DNA from: Oscheius onirici
Lineage: Eukaryota > Nematoda > Chromadorea > Rhabditida > Rhabditidae
Direction of reading: 5' to 3'
Assembly: GCA_932521025.1 (NCBI GenBank)
Contig: OW051468.1
Span: 4,154,064-4,218,063, forward strand
DNA: 64,000 nt
Under the pieces are notes generated by a model. That model ran no database searches. It worked only from the letters and a program-made list of their open reading frames with translations, and was not told the origin of the DNA. Shown one piece after another: positions 1 to 11,762 of the stretch. Within the stretch, counting starts at the first letter, position 1, and every line of letters begins with the position of its first letter. Made by a program: the position numbers and the translations under genes.

Positions 1-3000
1 GCGCTCAGCAGACCTCTCTTCTCGATGTCTTGAAGAAGAAGATGCGGCAGGCCCGCGAAGAGGCCGAAGCCGCCAAGGATGAGGCTGATGAGGTCAAGAG
101 ACAGCTCGAGGAAGAGCGCAAGAAGCGTGAGGACGTATGTTTTATGACCACAAAAATCACTTGGGCTCTCCTTTCCATCTCTGTCATTAGATTTATTTTT
201 GCTTCTTTTCCTACAGTCTCTTATTTATTTAAATCATTTTCCATCAATTTGACTTCTCTCTGAATTTCAAGTTATTTTGACTATTTTTCTGTTTACTACC
301 AGAAAACACCTTTTGTGGATAGAAGTTTCAAAGTATCGTTTGTTTCAAAGTATACTAAAAATGCACTTCTTTCCTGAAAGGAACACCTTTCTCTTTTGTT
401 TGCTGCATTGTTCCAACCTAGAATGGGGATAGTCATTTCTCTTGTCCCCATATCTCTCTCAAGATAAGCGCGTTTTTGCTGTCCGTACAGTCCATAAGAG
501 GGGAGCGCGAAATCGATCCTAATGATTCAGAAGACCAGTCCAACCGGAACACGTGTTTTTCTCAGAGATTAGAGGTGAGGTTTCTGGGAATGCTAGCCCG
601 CTCACAGTCGGAGGACTGCTAATGTTGACAGAGAAAGTGTGGCACTCCAGGACGGGCTGCGCAAGAGAGACGGCACACTTGAGATTACCGCCAGTCGACT
701 AGGAAATAAAATGTTAAAATTAAACCTAATTAGGAAATTCAAAAGAAGTTCTATAGGCTGAGGCCGAAGTGGCTGCTCTGAACAGACGTATCGTCTTGGT
801 TGAAGAAGATCTTGAGCGTACCGAGGACCGTCTGAAGACTGCCACCCAGAAACTCGAGGAAGCCTCAAAGGCTGCCGACGAGGCTGAACGGTAATTCTTA
901 TTCACATTGGGTCCGTTATAGGCTGAGGCTGAGGTAGCCGCCCTGAACCGTCGTATGACTCTCCTTGAGGAGGAGCTCGAACGTGCTGAGGAGCGTCTGA
1001 AGATTGCTACCGAGAAGCTCGAGGAGGCCACCCACAACGTCGACGAGTCTGAGCGGTGAGCAGGCTTTCTGCCAAAGCCTCTCAGAGTCTCGGGAATTGT
1101 CCGTTGTCCAATGCTTTACGCTTACTCTAAAACCACCTCTTATGTATTGTCTCTGCAGCGCTCGCAAGTCCATGGAGACCCGCTCACAGCAGGACGAGGA
1201 GCGTGCCAACTTCTTGGAGACCCAGGTCGACGAGGCCAAAGTCATCGCCGAAGACGCCGATCGTAAATACGAGGAGGTCCGTGTCTTTTCCATGTCTCTT
1301 GTCTCTCTTTCTGTTCGAGCACCCAAAAGTACCGTAACTCCAATTGCATGTTCTTCGTTGTGTGCTTCCTCTCTATTTCAGATTAACAAAATCTTTCCAA
1401 GAGTTTCCAAGGTTACGAAAGAAACTCTAAACAAAACCCGCATGTTGTGTTCCAGAGCCCGTCGTTCTCTCGAATCCCGGTCAGAAATGGACGAAGACAG
1501 AAACAGCAGTCTGGAACAGAAACTCCGCGAAGCCCAGTCCCTTCTACGCGAGACGGAGCAGAAGAGTGATGAGGTCCTAACTTTTCGTTTTTTTTTCCTA
1601 ACTTTTGTTCTTTCCATCCCCTCCATATTCCCATTCAGAGGCAAGTAGGGCTTTTGGCGCTTAGGGTTCCTCAAAGAAAGTTGGCTCGTTCAGTGTCCGC
1701 AAGGTCATGGAGAACCGCTCCTTCCAAGATGAAGAGCGCGCCAACACCATCGAGGCCCAGCTCAAGGAGGCTTCCATGCTCGCTGAGGAGGCTGACCGCA
1801 AATACGACGAGGCGAGAAAATGCGAGATTACTGTATAATGAGCATGAGACTGAGAACAACTAACTGTCCCTTGTCCCCTTTTCAAAGTTTTTTTTTTCGA
1901 GTGCTGTGAAAGAGCTCTTTTGGCTGTCAAAAGCCCTAAAGAGACGGAATGTGGCTTGAAAACATTATTGTTTTTGGAAAGTTTGAACATAATTTCAAGC
2001 CACTTTCTCAAATACATGTTTTCCGTGATCTCATCTTTCGGTTCAGGTCGCCCGTAAGCTGGCTATGGTTGAAGCTGACCTCGAGAGAGCCGAGGAGCGT
2101 GCTGAGGCCGGAGAGAAGTGAGTTCGAGACCAGTTCAATTGAAAACGAAAAAAAAACCTCTCGCTTAATTGCACGGCTTCTTCTCTTTTCGCTATATCTC
2201 CGACCCAAAACTTTTTCCCCTGGCCCAAAACAGATTGTAATGCAGCAAGATCGTGGAGCTCGAAGAAGAACTTCGAGTCGTCGGAAACAATTTGAAGTCG
2301 TTGGAGTTGTCGGAAGAGAAGGCTCTGGAGAAGGAGGACATTTTTGCCGAACAGATTCGACAGCTCGACTTCCGCCTCAAAGAGGTTAGAGGTGTTCAAG
2401 ACCTCTGTAGAGCTTTTCCGCCGTTTTACTAATTCTGCCTACGCTTATTGGCTGAAGCCATAACAATGCCCGTCAGCCCAGATATTCCTCTATCCTTTTC
2501 CCTCCATCCAAAATCCTATTGTTACACAGCCTAACAACCTAAAAATTAACAGAAATATGACGGAGCTACAGTCCGACAATTTGGCGCTAACGCGTCGGTT
2601 ACGAGCTCTTGAAGGGTACGAAGCGAAATCTTCGAATCTGGAGAATGTTTTCCAAGCTCATACTGACGCGTTAACTGCCCGAGTCGTCGAGGTGGGGCTA
2701 TATTTGTCGTCTGAAAGATCTTCGGTTAAACGTGTCGTAATTGTGATTTTGTGCAGCAAGATCGTCGAACTCGAGGAGGAGCTCCGCGTCGTCGGAAATA
2801 ACCTCAAGTCCCTCGAAGTCTCGGAAGAGAAGGCTCTCCAACGCGAGGACAGTTACGAAGAGCAGATCCGCACCATCTCTGCCCGTCTGAAGGAGGTCTT
2901 GTCTTTGTTATTTGTCGTTTTCGTCACTTCACTAGATTCTAGTGACCGTCATGTCGTACCGTGACGTCCTTTTTGTTCTCTCCAAGTTCCCTCAAAACTC

Positions 3001-3771
3001 GAAATTTTAGGCTGAGACCCGTGCCGAGTTCGCCGAACGTTCCGTCCAGAAGTTGCAGAAGGAGGTCGACAGACTCGAAGGTGGGTTCTTTCTCTTTATT
3101 CTTTGTCGTCAAAAAGAGTCGCGTCTTAATGTCTACGTTTTGTCTATTTTTGTGTAGATGAGCTGCTGTTGGAGAAGGAACGTGTCCGCAACTTGACTGA
3201 AGAGATCGAACAGACTGTCCAGGAGATCCAGGGCTCATAAACGTATATGTTAGTTGTTGTCCTCTTGTCAGCATGTACTTCTTCTTCTTGACTACTCTGA
3301 AGCATGAGTTTTAATAGTAACATGTCGTGATTGTCGAGTGGTTTGCAGAGCATGACCTCATTTAGACTGTTGGCAGAAAGTTTCTAACTTGTTTTCACTA
3401 CAAGTTACAGTTCATTTGAAAATCCCAAAATAGTCAGAAAAAAGGCATGTGACCATAAAGAGAAATGTGTTTCCTAACCCGATAACCACGTGTAGCGAGT
3501 TTCAGAGTCGAAAGATGTGGCCGATCGGAAAAACCGTCAGCTTCAAGAAGAACTCGACCATCTGGTGACAGAACTCAACGGCGTTTGAGCGTGTTCTCGC
3601 ATGTCAACCTCTATTTTCTCTCTCTGTCCAGCCCCCGTGATGTATCTATAGCCGATTCACTTAACTGTATCAAAACGTTCTTCTGCAGACGAGCTGGTGC
3701 ACGAGAAGGAGCGATACAAGGCCATCAGCGAGGAGCTCGACTCCACCTTCCAGGAGCTGTCTGGCTACTAG
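1..3771 (+). CDS. lev-11: Tropomyosin, 3' part, with alternative exon clusters
   Basis: Coiled-coil actin-filament protein that regulates muscle contraction and the cytoskeleton. The protein is nearly identical to nematode LEV-11. The 5' end lies outside the window; exon 1-135 resembles the N-terminal exon of short isoforms. Cluster A (134 bp each): 757-890, 922-1055. Cluster B (118 bp): 1159-1276, 1456-1573, 1694-1811. Constitutive exon: 2047-2117. Cluster C (139 bp): 2246-2384, 2553-2691, 2757-2895. Constitutive exon: 3011-3080. Terminal cluster D (83 bp, each with its own stop): 3158-3240, 3506-3588, 3689-3771. Alternatives in a cluster have equal length and phase, the mark of mutually exclusive splicing. 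The canonical muscle path uses 922, 1694, 2047, 2757, 3011 and 3689 and ends in QELSGY. Exon 1694-1811 is followed by GC rather than GT. Family call is certain; which combinations are used is inferred. Confidence 0.96.
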
Positions 3772-3971
3772 AGGCTGGTTCCGTCTGCTCCCCGTTCTCT
3801 CCTATTCTCGCGCCCATTCTTTGCTTTATAACCTGTATCTTTTCATGTTTTTAGTTATATTGAGAGACTCTTCGTCAGTCTCAGTCCCCGACCCACACCT
3901 TCTCTTCAACACAATCCCCCCGCTCTCATTTGTTGTGTTCCCCGACTGTTAGGACACACAATTGTAAATCC

Positions 3972-3977
3972 AATAAA
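3972..3977 (+). terminator. Poly(A) signal AATAAA of tropomyosin
   Basis: A canonical AATAAA lies 200 bp after the last terminal stop at 3771, in a pyrimidine-rich 3' UTR. No equally good hexamer follows the earlier terminal exons ending at 3240 and 3588. Confidence 0.6.
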
Positions 3978-3979
3978 TC

Positions 3980-4600
3980 TTCTATGAAACTGTCCTTTTT
4001 GCGGGGGCAGCAGCAAGCACCATCAATCTGAAGAGCCACAGCTGTCCTGAGTTTCTTTACTGCGGGGGTGCTCTCTCCTTCGGCCGCAAAACCAGTGAGC
4101 AGTGATTCTCGGAAAACAACACGGGTGGGAGGAACTGGTTTTTCAATAGGAACTCTCCGTGCACTGTTAGCACCTTTCAACAATTCGTAAGCACTAGTTT
4201 TCTTTGCGATAGGAAGATAGGCTTTTGAGCAGCTAATTAAAATGTCCAACTATGTCAAACCTGTCAATAACTATCCGGATTAAACTTGGTAAACTAGCTT
4301 AAGTATTAAGAAAAATATGAGCTGGAAGACAGTTAACAGACGTCGAAGGTAGAAGACAGTTAACAGACGTCGAAGGAAGAACCTTGTTCCGACAGTACCG
4401 TGAAATGTGAACCTCAACCTTGATGTTCTTAACTCGAGCAAACTTAAAACTTATAGAACTCAGGGATAGATTTATGGCACCAGTATGATACGTCTTCAAG
4501 TTGAGATCGGCAAAAAGGCACGTGTTTGAAGAAAGACTCAAAGATATCCCTTCTCACTGTTGATAGATTCGGACATGATTGTGGCCACTGGATTGCTGAT
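3980..4600. other. Interval between tropomyosin and innexin
   Basis: No recognisable gene. A minus-strand open frame of 107 codons (3926-4249) runs into the tropomyosin 3' UTR and matches nothing I know; it could be an extra innexin tail exon but no splice join supports this. A short tandem duplication (AGACAGTTAACAGACGTCGA, twice) sits near 4327-4375. Confidence 0.4.
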
Positions 4601-4605
4601 GGTGA

Positions 4606-6379
4606 CTACTCGATGAGGCTGATCTCTGAAACTTTCCTATTCACGTTTCTTCCTCCTTCTAACCTCAAAATGGTCGCTTTGATGGGTCTTCGTAGTTGCT
4701 GGTCCTTGATCTCCTCGAAATCCTCGAATTCTCGCCAGTTCCGTTCTCTGAACTCCTGCCAAAGAGCTGCAACCACTTGGACTACTATCATATCGCCGGC
4801 ATGGTTTGCCATCAGTCGAAGGACAAAAACTCCGTCTGTTTTGAGGAACGACTGGACGAATCGCTCGAGAAGATGCGGGGCGTAGGGAATCACAGAGTAG
4901 ACTCTCTCCACCACAGGTCCCTGAGATTTTTCTTTACTAAAGCGCAATGGTGTCCGTCTGTCCGAGGTCAAGTTTTGCCATGTTAATCTTTTTTTCGAAC
5001 TAGATGTTTTTTTAAGTGATCTGTGGAAATTTAGGTAGAGGGTAGAACACCCAAACTGCTGGTTTGGTAACAAAGAATAGGTCATGACAAACCTTGGCAA
5101 ACTTGAGCTGCTTCTTCCGCTCACTGTTCTGAGCTAACTGCATAAACTTGAGGACGTAATCGACTTTCTCTGATAAAATTAACGTGTTGACCATCCAACA
5201 AATGGCGGAAAACCTGTAATTTGGATATTCTGAAGTAAAAAATATAAACAAACGTGGTGATACAGACAAGAACAGAGTACCAACACCAGAGGAAGGCAAA
5301 AACCTTCTCGTTGATGATGTTGATCAGAAGAGCACATTGAACTGTGTAGCGATTGAGATTGGCCAAATAGCGGACCTAAAATATAATGAGCTGAAAAGAT
5401 CAACAGAAAAACTACCTCAAAGTCACAAAGAGTGACTCTCGGAAAATGTCCAGACTCTGTCCATGGCTTCCCGTGGATCAAATCGTAAAGGACCTGATAG
5501 CCGAAAAAGAGAAATTCGTCCGATTTGAGACATGCATTGAGCAAGAAAAACTGAATGACAATGTTGATCGAATACAGAATCTTCGTGGTCACATAGAGGA
5601 GTGAGACATAATGTCCCGACAGGACTCTGAAATCGAAATGAATACGAGTAACTGGAGCAGATACGTTGAACATTTCAGACGACTCAGCACACTTCGATGA
5701 GTTAAGGTGTTGTTGGACATCAGGTCCAAGTTGTCCACGAAACTCGCCGAAATGGCTTCGACTGCTTTCTGACGTTCCGCCACGTCCACTATTGCCTAAA
5801 ATTTACTGTACTGAAAACTGTACAATATGCATAATTTGAGTGCAGAGTTCAAAAGCGAACCTGAGTATCGCACGCTGCATTGATCAGATACTGAATGTTT
5901 ATCCCTGAATGGAAACTCAACAGCCTCCAAAATATACATGGGAGGGAAAACATCAAAGCCTCGGCAATGAGAATGAACGGTACCCATTGGTAGTATCCGA
6001 TTTGTTTCTCTGAAAAAGTCTGCATCCAAATCTTCAACAAAAAGAAAAACCTTCTCTGGCAGTGTGATCGTCGGGAACATTCTCGTACATCGGGATCCAG
6101 TAAGTGTTCTGTATCCAGCAGTAGCTCTCAATATACTCTTCCATGCTTTCTCGGGAATGTGGATTGACCCAACATTCGATGGGAGTACCGCCATACTGAA
6201 AGCTGATAGATGAAGACATCTTCACAATGGACACGTGCCTGTTTGGCGCTGATGATGAGACAGGCGACGGAAAGTATAATTGGGGTATAGTAGTAATTCA
6301 AGTGGTCCACCACATCATCGTCGGCTCGAGTCGAAAGGGAACTTATAAAACTTCTCGCGAGAGTGGCGTGAAAAAACAT
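4606..6379 (-). CDS. Innexin gap-junction protein
   Basis: Four-pass subunit of invertebrate gap junctions, about 444 residues. Exons: 6379-6239, 6195-6051, 6009-5861, 5795-5665, 5626-5416, 5375-5254, 5213-5093, 4920-4606; all phases agree. TM1 lies near residues 29-45. Extracellular loop 1 carries two cysteines (ECW and YCW). The signature YYQWVPF is near residue 101 and TM2 follows it. TM3 is near 197-222. Loop 2 carries LCDFEV and TVQC, giving the second cysteine pair. TM4 is near 275-300, then a cytoplasmic tail with [12 protein letters not shown]. The start is the ATG before FFHATL because innexins begin this way; a splice acceptor lies 23 nt upstream. The first intron (6238-6196) begins with GC. 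Six of the seven introns are 38-65 nt. The paralogue cannot be assigned. Confidence 0.95.
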
Positions 6380-6399
6380 ATCACCCCGTGGGGTCACGC

Positions 6400-8270
6400 C
6401 CCTGAAAAAATAAACTTAAAATGGTAAAACTTAAGTGATTGATATTGTACGAGTTCCTCACATTCAATAGATCTAAAGACGTTGCCGCTGTATTGTTAGC
6501 CTCTTACCTCTCGATTGTAACTATGCGATTTCTATACAATAGTCTCAGTAAATGGAATGGGCAGCATGCTAGTATGAAATTAGTTCGGAATCTAACAAAC
6601 GCACTGTGTGTAGAACATTGATTGCGTTCAACACGGTTCTGGTTTTATATTTAGAGCTACCCGAATGAGCGAAAAGAACTGGCAGAGAAACCACGATTGT
6701 TGGAACAAAAAAATTGCTCAGTTCCAACTATTTTAAACCCTTTAGATTCCAGTTTTTATAGAGAAAAGAGAATAATAAAGGGCCAAGAGTAAACTTACAG
6801 AAGACTAAAAAGAAATGTCCCTTTTGGAACCAAGTCGTCTGGAAGGAGAAGCACTCATACAGCTAATGGCTAGCCGATTAGGGCAGTCATAACAACCCAG
6901 CTGAATACGAGCCACTTGAGGAAGAGTAGGAGGGAACCAAGGAAACGGAGATAAACTCAAAGATTGGGAAACTCCAAAGTGCTGGACAAAAAGATCAGCG
7001 CCAATTAATCTAATGGGTGGTCCTTGGACAAATATGACTCCCATTTTCTGACTAACCCTAAGAGACTAGGAGCCAACTGGACTGAAGTCCTCTTCGGACC
7101 GGATTAGTTCTGTGAGCCTAATGCGGGCGAGAGTCTTTTCACGTCAGCTCATAATTAGTCAAAAATAATAAGGAGAGAAAATATCTGACCAGCAGTATCT
7201 GGCTGTAATTAGGCCGATCTGGCAGATCCCGCGCCTCTCTCTATAATTTGTAATAGGAAAAAGATTGTTAATAGCCTCCATATGGTGAAGCGATGGACCC
7301 ACCTGGAATGTGCCTCCTCGGGACGAGAAAAGCTATTGGGTATCGCGTGGTCACACCTCGGGAGAAGATCGCATTAACGGGCGAAGATTCACACTTTTCG
7401 ATACTCTTTGGAGCTTTTTTTGAGAACGAACCTGGCCTTGTTAGGTCATGTTCTTTCAAAGGACACACTGACATTTGGAATGAGAAATTGTATAGGGAGG
7501 TGAATCAGTGCTCATACATATGTTTATATCTGTTTCAGTCTATAATTTGGGTAGATTTTCTCGAACTTCTCATAGGACTTCTCATTGTTCTCATAGATTC
7601 CTACAAATATAAGCTGACTCACCTAGCCCACATTAGCAGCCAGTCTTCTCACGTCCAAAAACTGCTCCTGCCCTCCTCAATGCGCAGGTAGTCCCATCTG
7701 GCGTCTAACAAGCACACAATGTCGAGTCTGGATTAGCTGATTCGAGACTAATGAAATCCGAGTAGACCGAGTACAAACAAAGATGACTGTTGTCAGGGAG
7801 ATCTCGGGGCGGAGTTGTCTTACAAGAGGCAGGTACAACTCTGATGATGAGGAGGAGCTCCAATTGGCGTCACTTGGACTGGAAGTGCCACTAACAAGCG
7901 CGGCAGAGAGAGACGTACAATCCGCACTCTTCGTAATTAATAGTGCGAGACGAGATATTACTGAGAAATATTTCGTGTGAATGACGGTCGTTGTGAATGT
8001 GAGAATATGTGAATGACAGTCGTTATCACAATAATAATGAGATTGGTGCTAAAATTGGAGAACAAAGGAACGAATTATGGACTCGAGGGAGTATACCTGG
8101 ACTTCAACGGGCATCGGGTTGTGGTCCCTCAGGTTTACAACTTGCAATTATAGAGTCGCGTGGAAGCTAATTGTTTTTCTGGAAGTGGCAGCAGACTGGG
8201 AGGGCGTTAAAATATAGCAAAGCCGCAGGTGGCTCTCCCAAAGAATGGGCTTACAGCACAGAGAAGATTT
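6400..8270. other. Gene-poor interval
   Basis: About 1.9 kb with only short unrelated open frames on both strands (longest about 132 codons, 7293-7691, +). None shows splice-linked homology or family motifs. I see no RNA gene or clear repeat here. It presumably holds the innexin promoter and the 3' region of the glutamate receptor. Confidence 0.4.
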
Positions 8271-8272
8271 TA

Positions 8273-11200
8273 TTAGAACTTTTCGCTACTTTTTTCCTCT
8301 TCTGGAATCTGTCGAATGGTGACCGGGAGCGAGCTGATCACACTCATTCGGAAGTTCTTTACACTGTCCTCTTGTTCTGTCGCTCGGCGCTATAATTATT
8401 CTACTTGTCCACAGTATAGCAGAAGTCTTACAATCTGTGCCTTTTCGATTGCGACCTCGACGGTAAGAATGATGAGGGTGACGATGATTCCCACAATGAG
8501 CAGAATGAATATGCCTGTGGCCGAATCCGTGTCCGAGTCTTTTCGTTTCCGCTGAGGACAGACTGTGTCTTTGTCCTTCCACCACTTGTCTTTCAACTCG
8601 GTCAGGACGGTCTTTTCTTGAAGACGAAGAATCGCCGTTGAGAGCAGTTCTCTATATGGTGAGCCTGAAGAAAGTATTTTCTGGACAAGCTTCCACAAAT
8701 ATTCATCAGACAAATGAGAACAACTGGATTTGCAAAAACCGACCTTTGGGTAATCCGATACCGTATCCTTTCTGATCTAACAGTCCTCCAATCTGCATCA
8801 GTTCGCAGTCTCTCTCCACTGCGTATTCCAACATGGAACTCTCCATCAAATATGCATAATCGGAAGATTTGACCCGTTCAATGCCTTCTTTCGAAGAGGT
8901 AACAAACAGAGATGGTTGGCTGGACATCAACTTCCACATCCTCTCATAGGTGTCGATTTTCGATTCCTAGAATCTTCATATTCCTCCGAAACGTAACAAA
9001 CATTGAAGAAAGACATGGTTGATCCTTTGCCAAGAGTTCCGTACTTGATTTTACTCTGAGCAGCCAAATCGTCGGCATTTTCGATCGGAGTTACCATTCG
9101 TTGAGTCGTCAGGAAGGCAGCCAAGTTGGCCGTGTAAGAGGATATAATGATTAGAGTGAAGAACCACCAGACCGCGGCAACGATTCGAGTACTGGCTGCT
9201 CGTGGAGACAGTTCACTGCCCTAAACGAGTTTTGATCTGGAACGAGACAATACCTGTTGCATCAAAGAGCTCACAGTGAACCAGAAACTATTGGATAAGG
9301 TCAGTTTCTTCTTGTCATCGTCCTGTTGTTCCAGAGGTGAGATTCTCGCTATCAGCCAAAGAGTCAGACTGGTGACCACGTAGGAAACCAAAACCAAAAT
9401 CCAGACCTCTCGACTCAAGGGAGCGAGGAAGAGAAGCCAGTTCGACTCGGATGTTGTAGGTCTCTTGAACAGAATGGAGATCCCTAACTGAATTCCTTTG
9501 GAATACAGTACAAGTACTAGTAATACGTGCATGTAGGGAACTGTAAAGTCGATAACTTCACTCCTACTGTAGCTGATAGTCAAAGAAGCCACAGCCAGAT
9601 CAGCTGTGCCAGTCATTAGTTCTCCGACCATACCGTTCCATTTCCCATTCAACTCCTTTGAACCATAGGATTTATCCGCAACCTCGTGGATACTGTAGTT
9701 GAACTTTAAAACTCCGGCTATCATCTGGAAAGAGTGTCTTCTACTGATTTCTACATACCCTCAGAAGATCAATACAGTATCCCTCGTACAAATCGCTTCC
9801 TGTCGAGTTCTCTGTTCTTTTCATGACGAACGGAGCTTCGAGGTATACTGTAACTTTCAAAGTTCTGTTCTCCAATGATTTCGAGTCGTAGACGGGTTCG
9901 ATGTCCTTCTTGTTGAAAATCATCTGAATCTGTACTCGTCACAATCGAAAAACTAACTTCTCCAAGAGTTGAATTGTAAAAAGAATAATGAGAAAAGGCC
10001 AGTCCGTCTCTGGTGAAGAAATCAACACAATGGTGGATTTCGGGCCATGTAAAGCCGCTTCCCTAAAAAGTTGTGGGTTGTACTGCAGTAGGCGCCTCCC
10101 TTCGTTCCAACATTTTTGGCGCGAATTCCCAAACTGTCCTGAAATTGCGTTTTTCACCATTTTCCTTTCATTTTTCACATTTTTAAGCGTGCTAAATGAA
10201 TTCAGCGTGTAAAACAACCCCCTAGGTGTGTAAATTGGTCGAAAATAGTCATAAATGGAAGATAAATGTCCGAGGACGGCTTATATAGAGCAAACGTCGG
10301 CTTCAGACTATTTTCGATTAGTTTTCACGTCCTGGTGGTTGCTTTACATGCTGAATTCGATAAACTTGGTTATAAACTGGAAAAATAAAAGAAAAATGGT
10401 GAAAAACGCAAGTTTAGGATTGTTTGAACGAAGGGAGGCGTCTAGTGCAGTACAACCAAGTTGTGTTTATTTCAGACACCCTTACCATATTTCTTTCGTT
10501 GCAGTCGGTGACTCTGACGGTCGAATCAAGTTTAGGAACATATTGCTGAATTCGGTCGACTACAACCGTAACATTGCATTCAGCTCTCAATTCTTCTAGA
10601 AAAGAGTCCTTGGGCAGAGTCTGAACAAAATTCAAGAGATTTTAAGAGAAAATACCTCTGCTAGAATCGTGTAGTGATAGATATTAGAGCACATTCCCAT
10701 CTCCGAAGCTCTTTTCAATAGTTCCAAATGATGTCTATCTTCCAAAGCGACGATCAGAGATCTCAATCCTTGGAACGTTGTACTTTCCTCTATTTTTACC
10801 TAGTCGATCCTTTACGTGTTTCAATGGGCCCGAAAATTCGTATGTTCCGTTCGATGAGACGGTAATTCTGGCAAAGTGAGTCTGGAAGGGGACAAAGTGT
10901 CCGTCACTGATAAAACTTGTCATTTTTAGGAATTCTAAGCGAGGGTTTTGATTTTATGGAAATACATACCTTTTTCTGTCTCGAAGAGAAGAACGACGCT
11001 TTTCCAGGCTTCTCGAGAGACGAATTGAGCAGCAGCTCGTGGTTGAACTTCCATTGGAGGAGCGAGGAAATTTGGACCTCCGATGTCGGGGAATTCCTCA
11101 CCGCCCAGGGCGAAACAGGGAACGTTTGTGTCCTTTGAAAAAAGGTTTTGTGTAGTAGAAAAACTCGTTCATGTTTGTGAGCCTTTCAAGTGCTCACCAT

Positions 11201-11614
11201 CTTATTGTCTTAGTTCTTCGAACCTTGCAAATATTATCCACGAACAGAGCTGACGTCATGAGAGAATCGTTGATCACGACCGTTGGCAAGATCACAGCCG
11301 CAACATCATAAAAAGAGCCGATAATCTCACAAACTGAAAGGATATCCCTACTTTTCTTTACTTTTACCTCTCATATGGACTGTTATGGACGGCAGAGGCT
11401 CGTATTCCAAAAAATCAGCGTCTTCGCTGAAAATTGATGGTGCCAATTTCGATTCCCGACCACTTGGAAGAACTGTAACATAGCCTTGGCTTGGAAGAAT
11501 GATAAAATACCAATTTTAAAGGCAATAACGACCGGCAGCCAAATCAGCAGCATTGAGAAATGAGACCCAGGACCCGTCCTCTCTAATTACCACCTTCAAC
11601 TCAAGAGTAATTTC
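8273..11614 (-). CDS. Ionotropic glutamate receptor, non-NMDA type (first exon not found)
   Basis: Ligand-gated cation channel subunit, at least 782 residues. Exons: 11614-11533, 11484-11368, 11333-11224, 11132-10970, 10934-10800, 10768-10656, 10620-10486, 10062-9958, 9923-9759, 9724-9527, 9487-9254, 9220-9002, 8966-8744, 8664-8432, 8389-8273; phases agree throughout. The amino-terminal domain spans roughly residues 1-330. S1 follows, with the glutamate-binding arginine in SRSEVIDF. M1 is near 470-490. The pore segment has SSLMQQ, with Gln at the Q/R region, and M3 has [12 protein letters not shown]2 has [14 protein letters not shown] and KDKWW, then M4 and a 39-residue tail. A MITE occupies the intron between exons 7 and 8. 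The first listed exon has no ATG in frame, so a signal-peptide exon is missing. A signal-like minus-strand frame at 12575-12832 is a speculative source; using it would make the pyruvate carrier gene nested. Confidence 0.93.
10076..10457. mobile_element. MITE, 382 bp, 8-bp target duplication
   Basis: Both ends carry inverted copies of GGTTGTACTGCA followed by a GGCGCCTCCCTTCGTTC-like block (GACGCCTCCC at the other end). The flanks are an exact 8-bp direct repeat AAGTTGTG (10068-10075 and 10458-10465). An 8-bp duplication suits hAT-type transposases. There is no coding capacity. It lies wholly in a glutamate-receptor intron (10485-10063). A second, end-truncated copy lies at 14569-14819. Confidence 0.88.
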
Positions 11615-11762
11615 CTGTTTATTGGACTATAACAAATTTTGAAATCGTGGAAAGTTACATATAAGTTGCGTAAAATTTTCTTTTACCAAAAGGCCTTTTG
11701 CCTAATCGGCACAAATATAACCCGAGTACTCTGTCAATTCTTCTATAAATCTGGTGAGTCGT

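Noticed and set aside
3926-4249. Minus-strand 107-codon frame as an innexin tail or separate gene.
   Set aside because: It overlaps the tropomyosin 3' UTR, has no family match and no supported splice join; the innexin has its own stop at 4606.
10062-10635. The MITE interrupting a coding exon of the receptor; removal of element plus one repeat gives an open frame across the site.
   Set aside because: A donor at 10485 and an acceptor at 10063 flank the element and give two exact 45- and 35-codon exons with better receptor-like sequence. The open read-through is coincidental.
11485-11553. A glutamate-receptor start at ATG 11553 (signal-like MLLIWLPVV) joined by a 26-nt intron.
   Set aside because: The alternative frame 11614-11533 gives a better amino-terminal-domain sequence and a normal 48-nt intron; a 26-nt intron is implausibly short.
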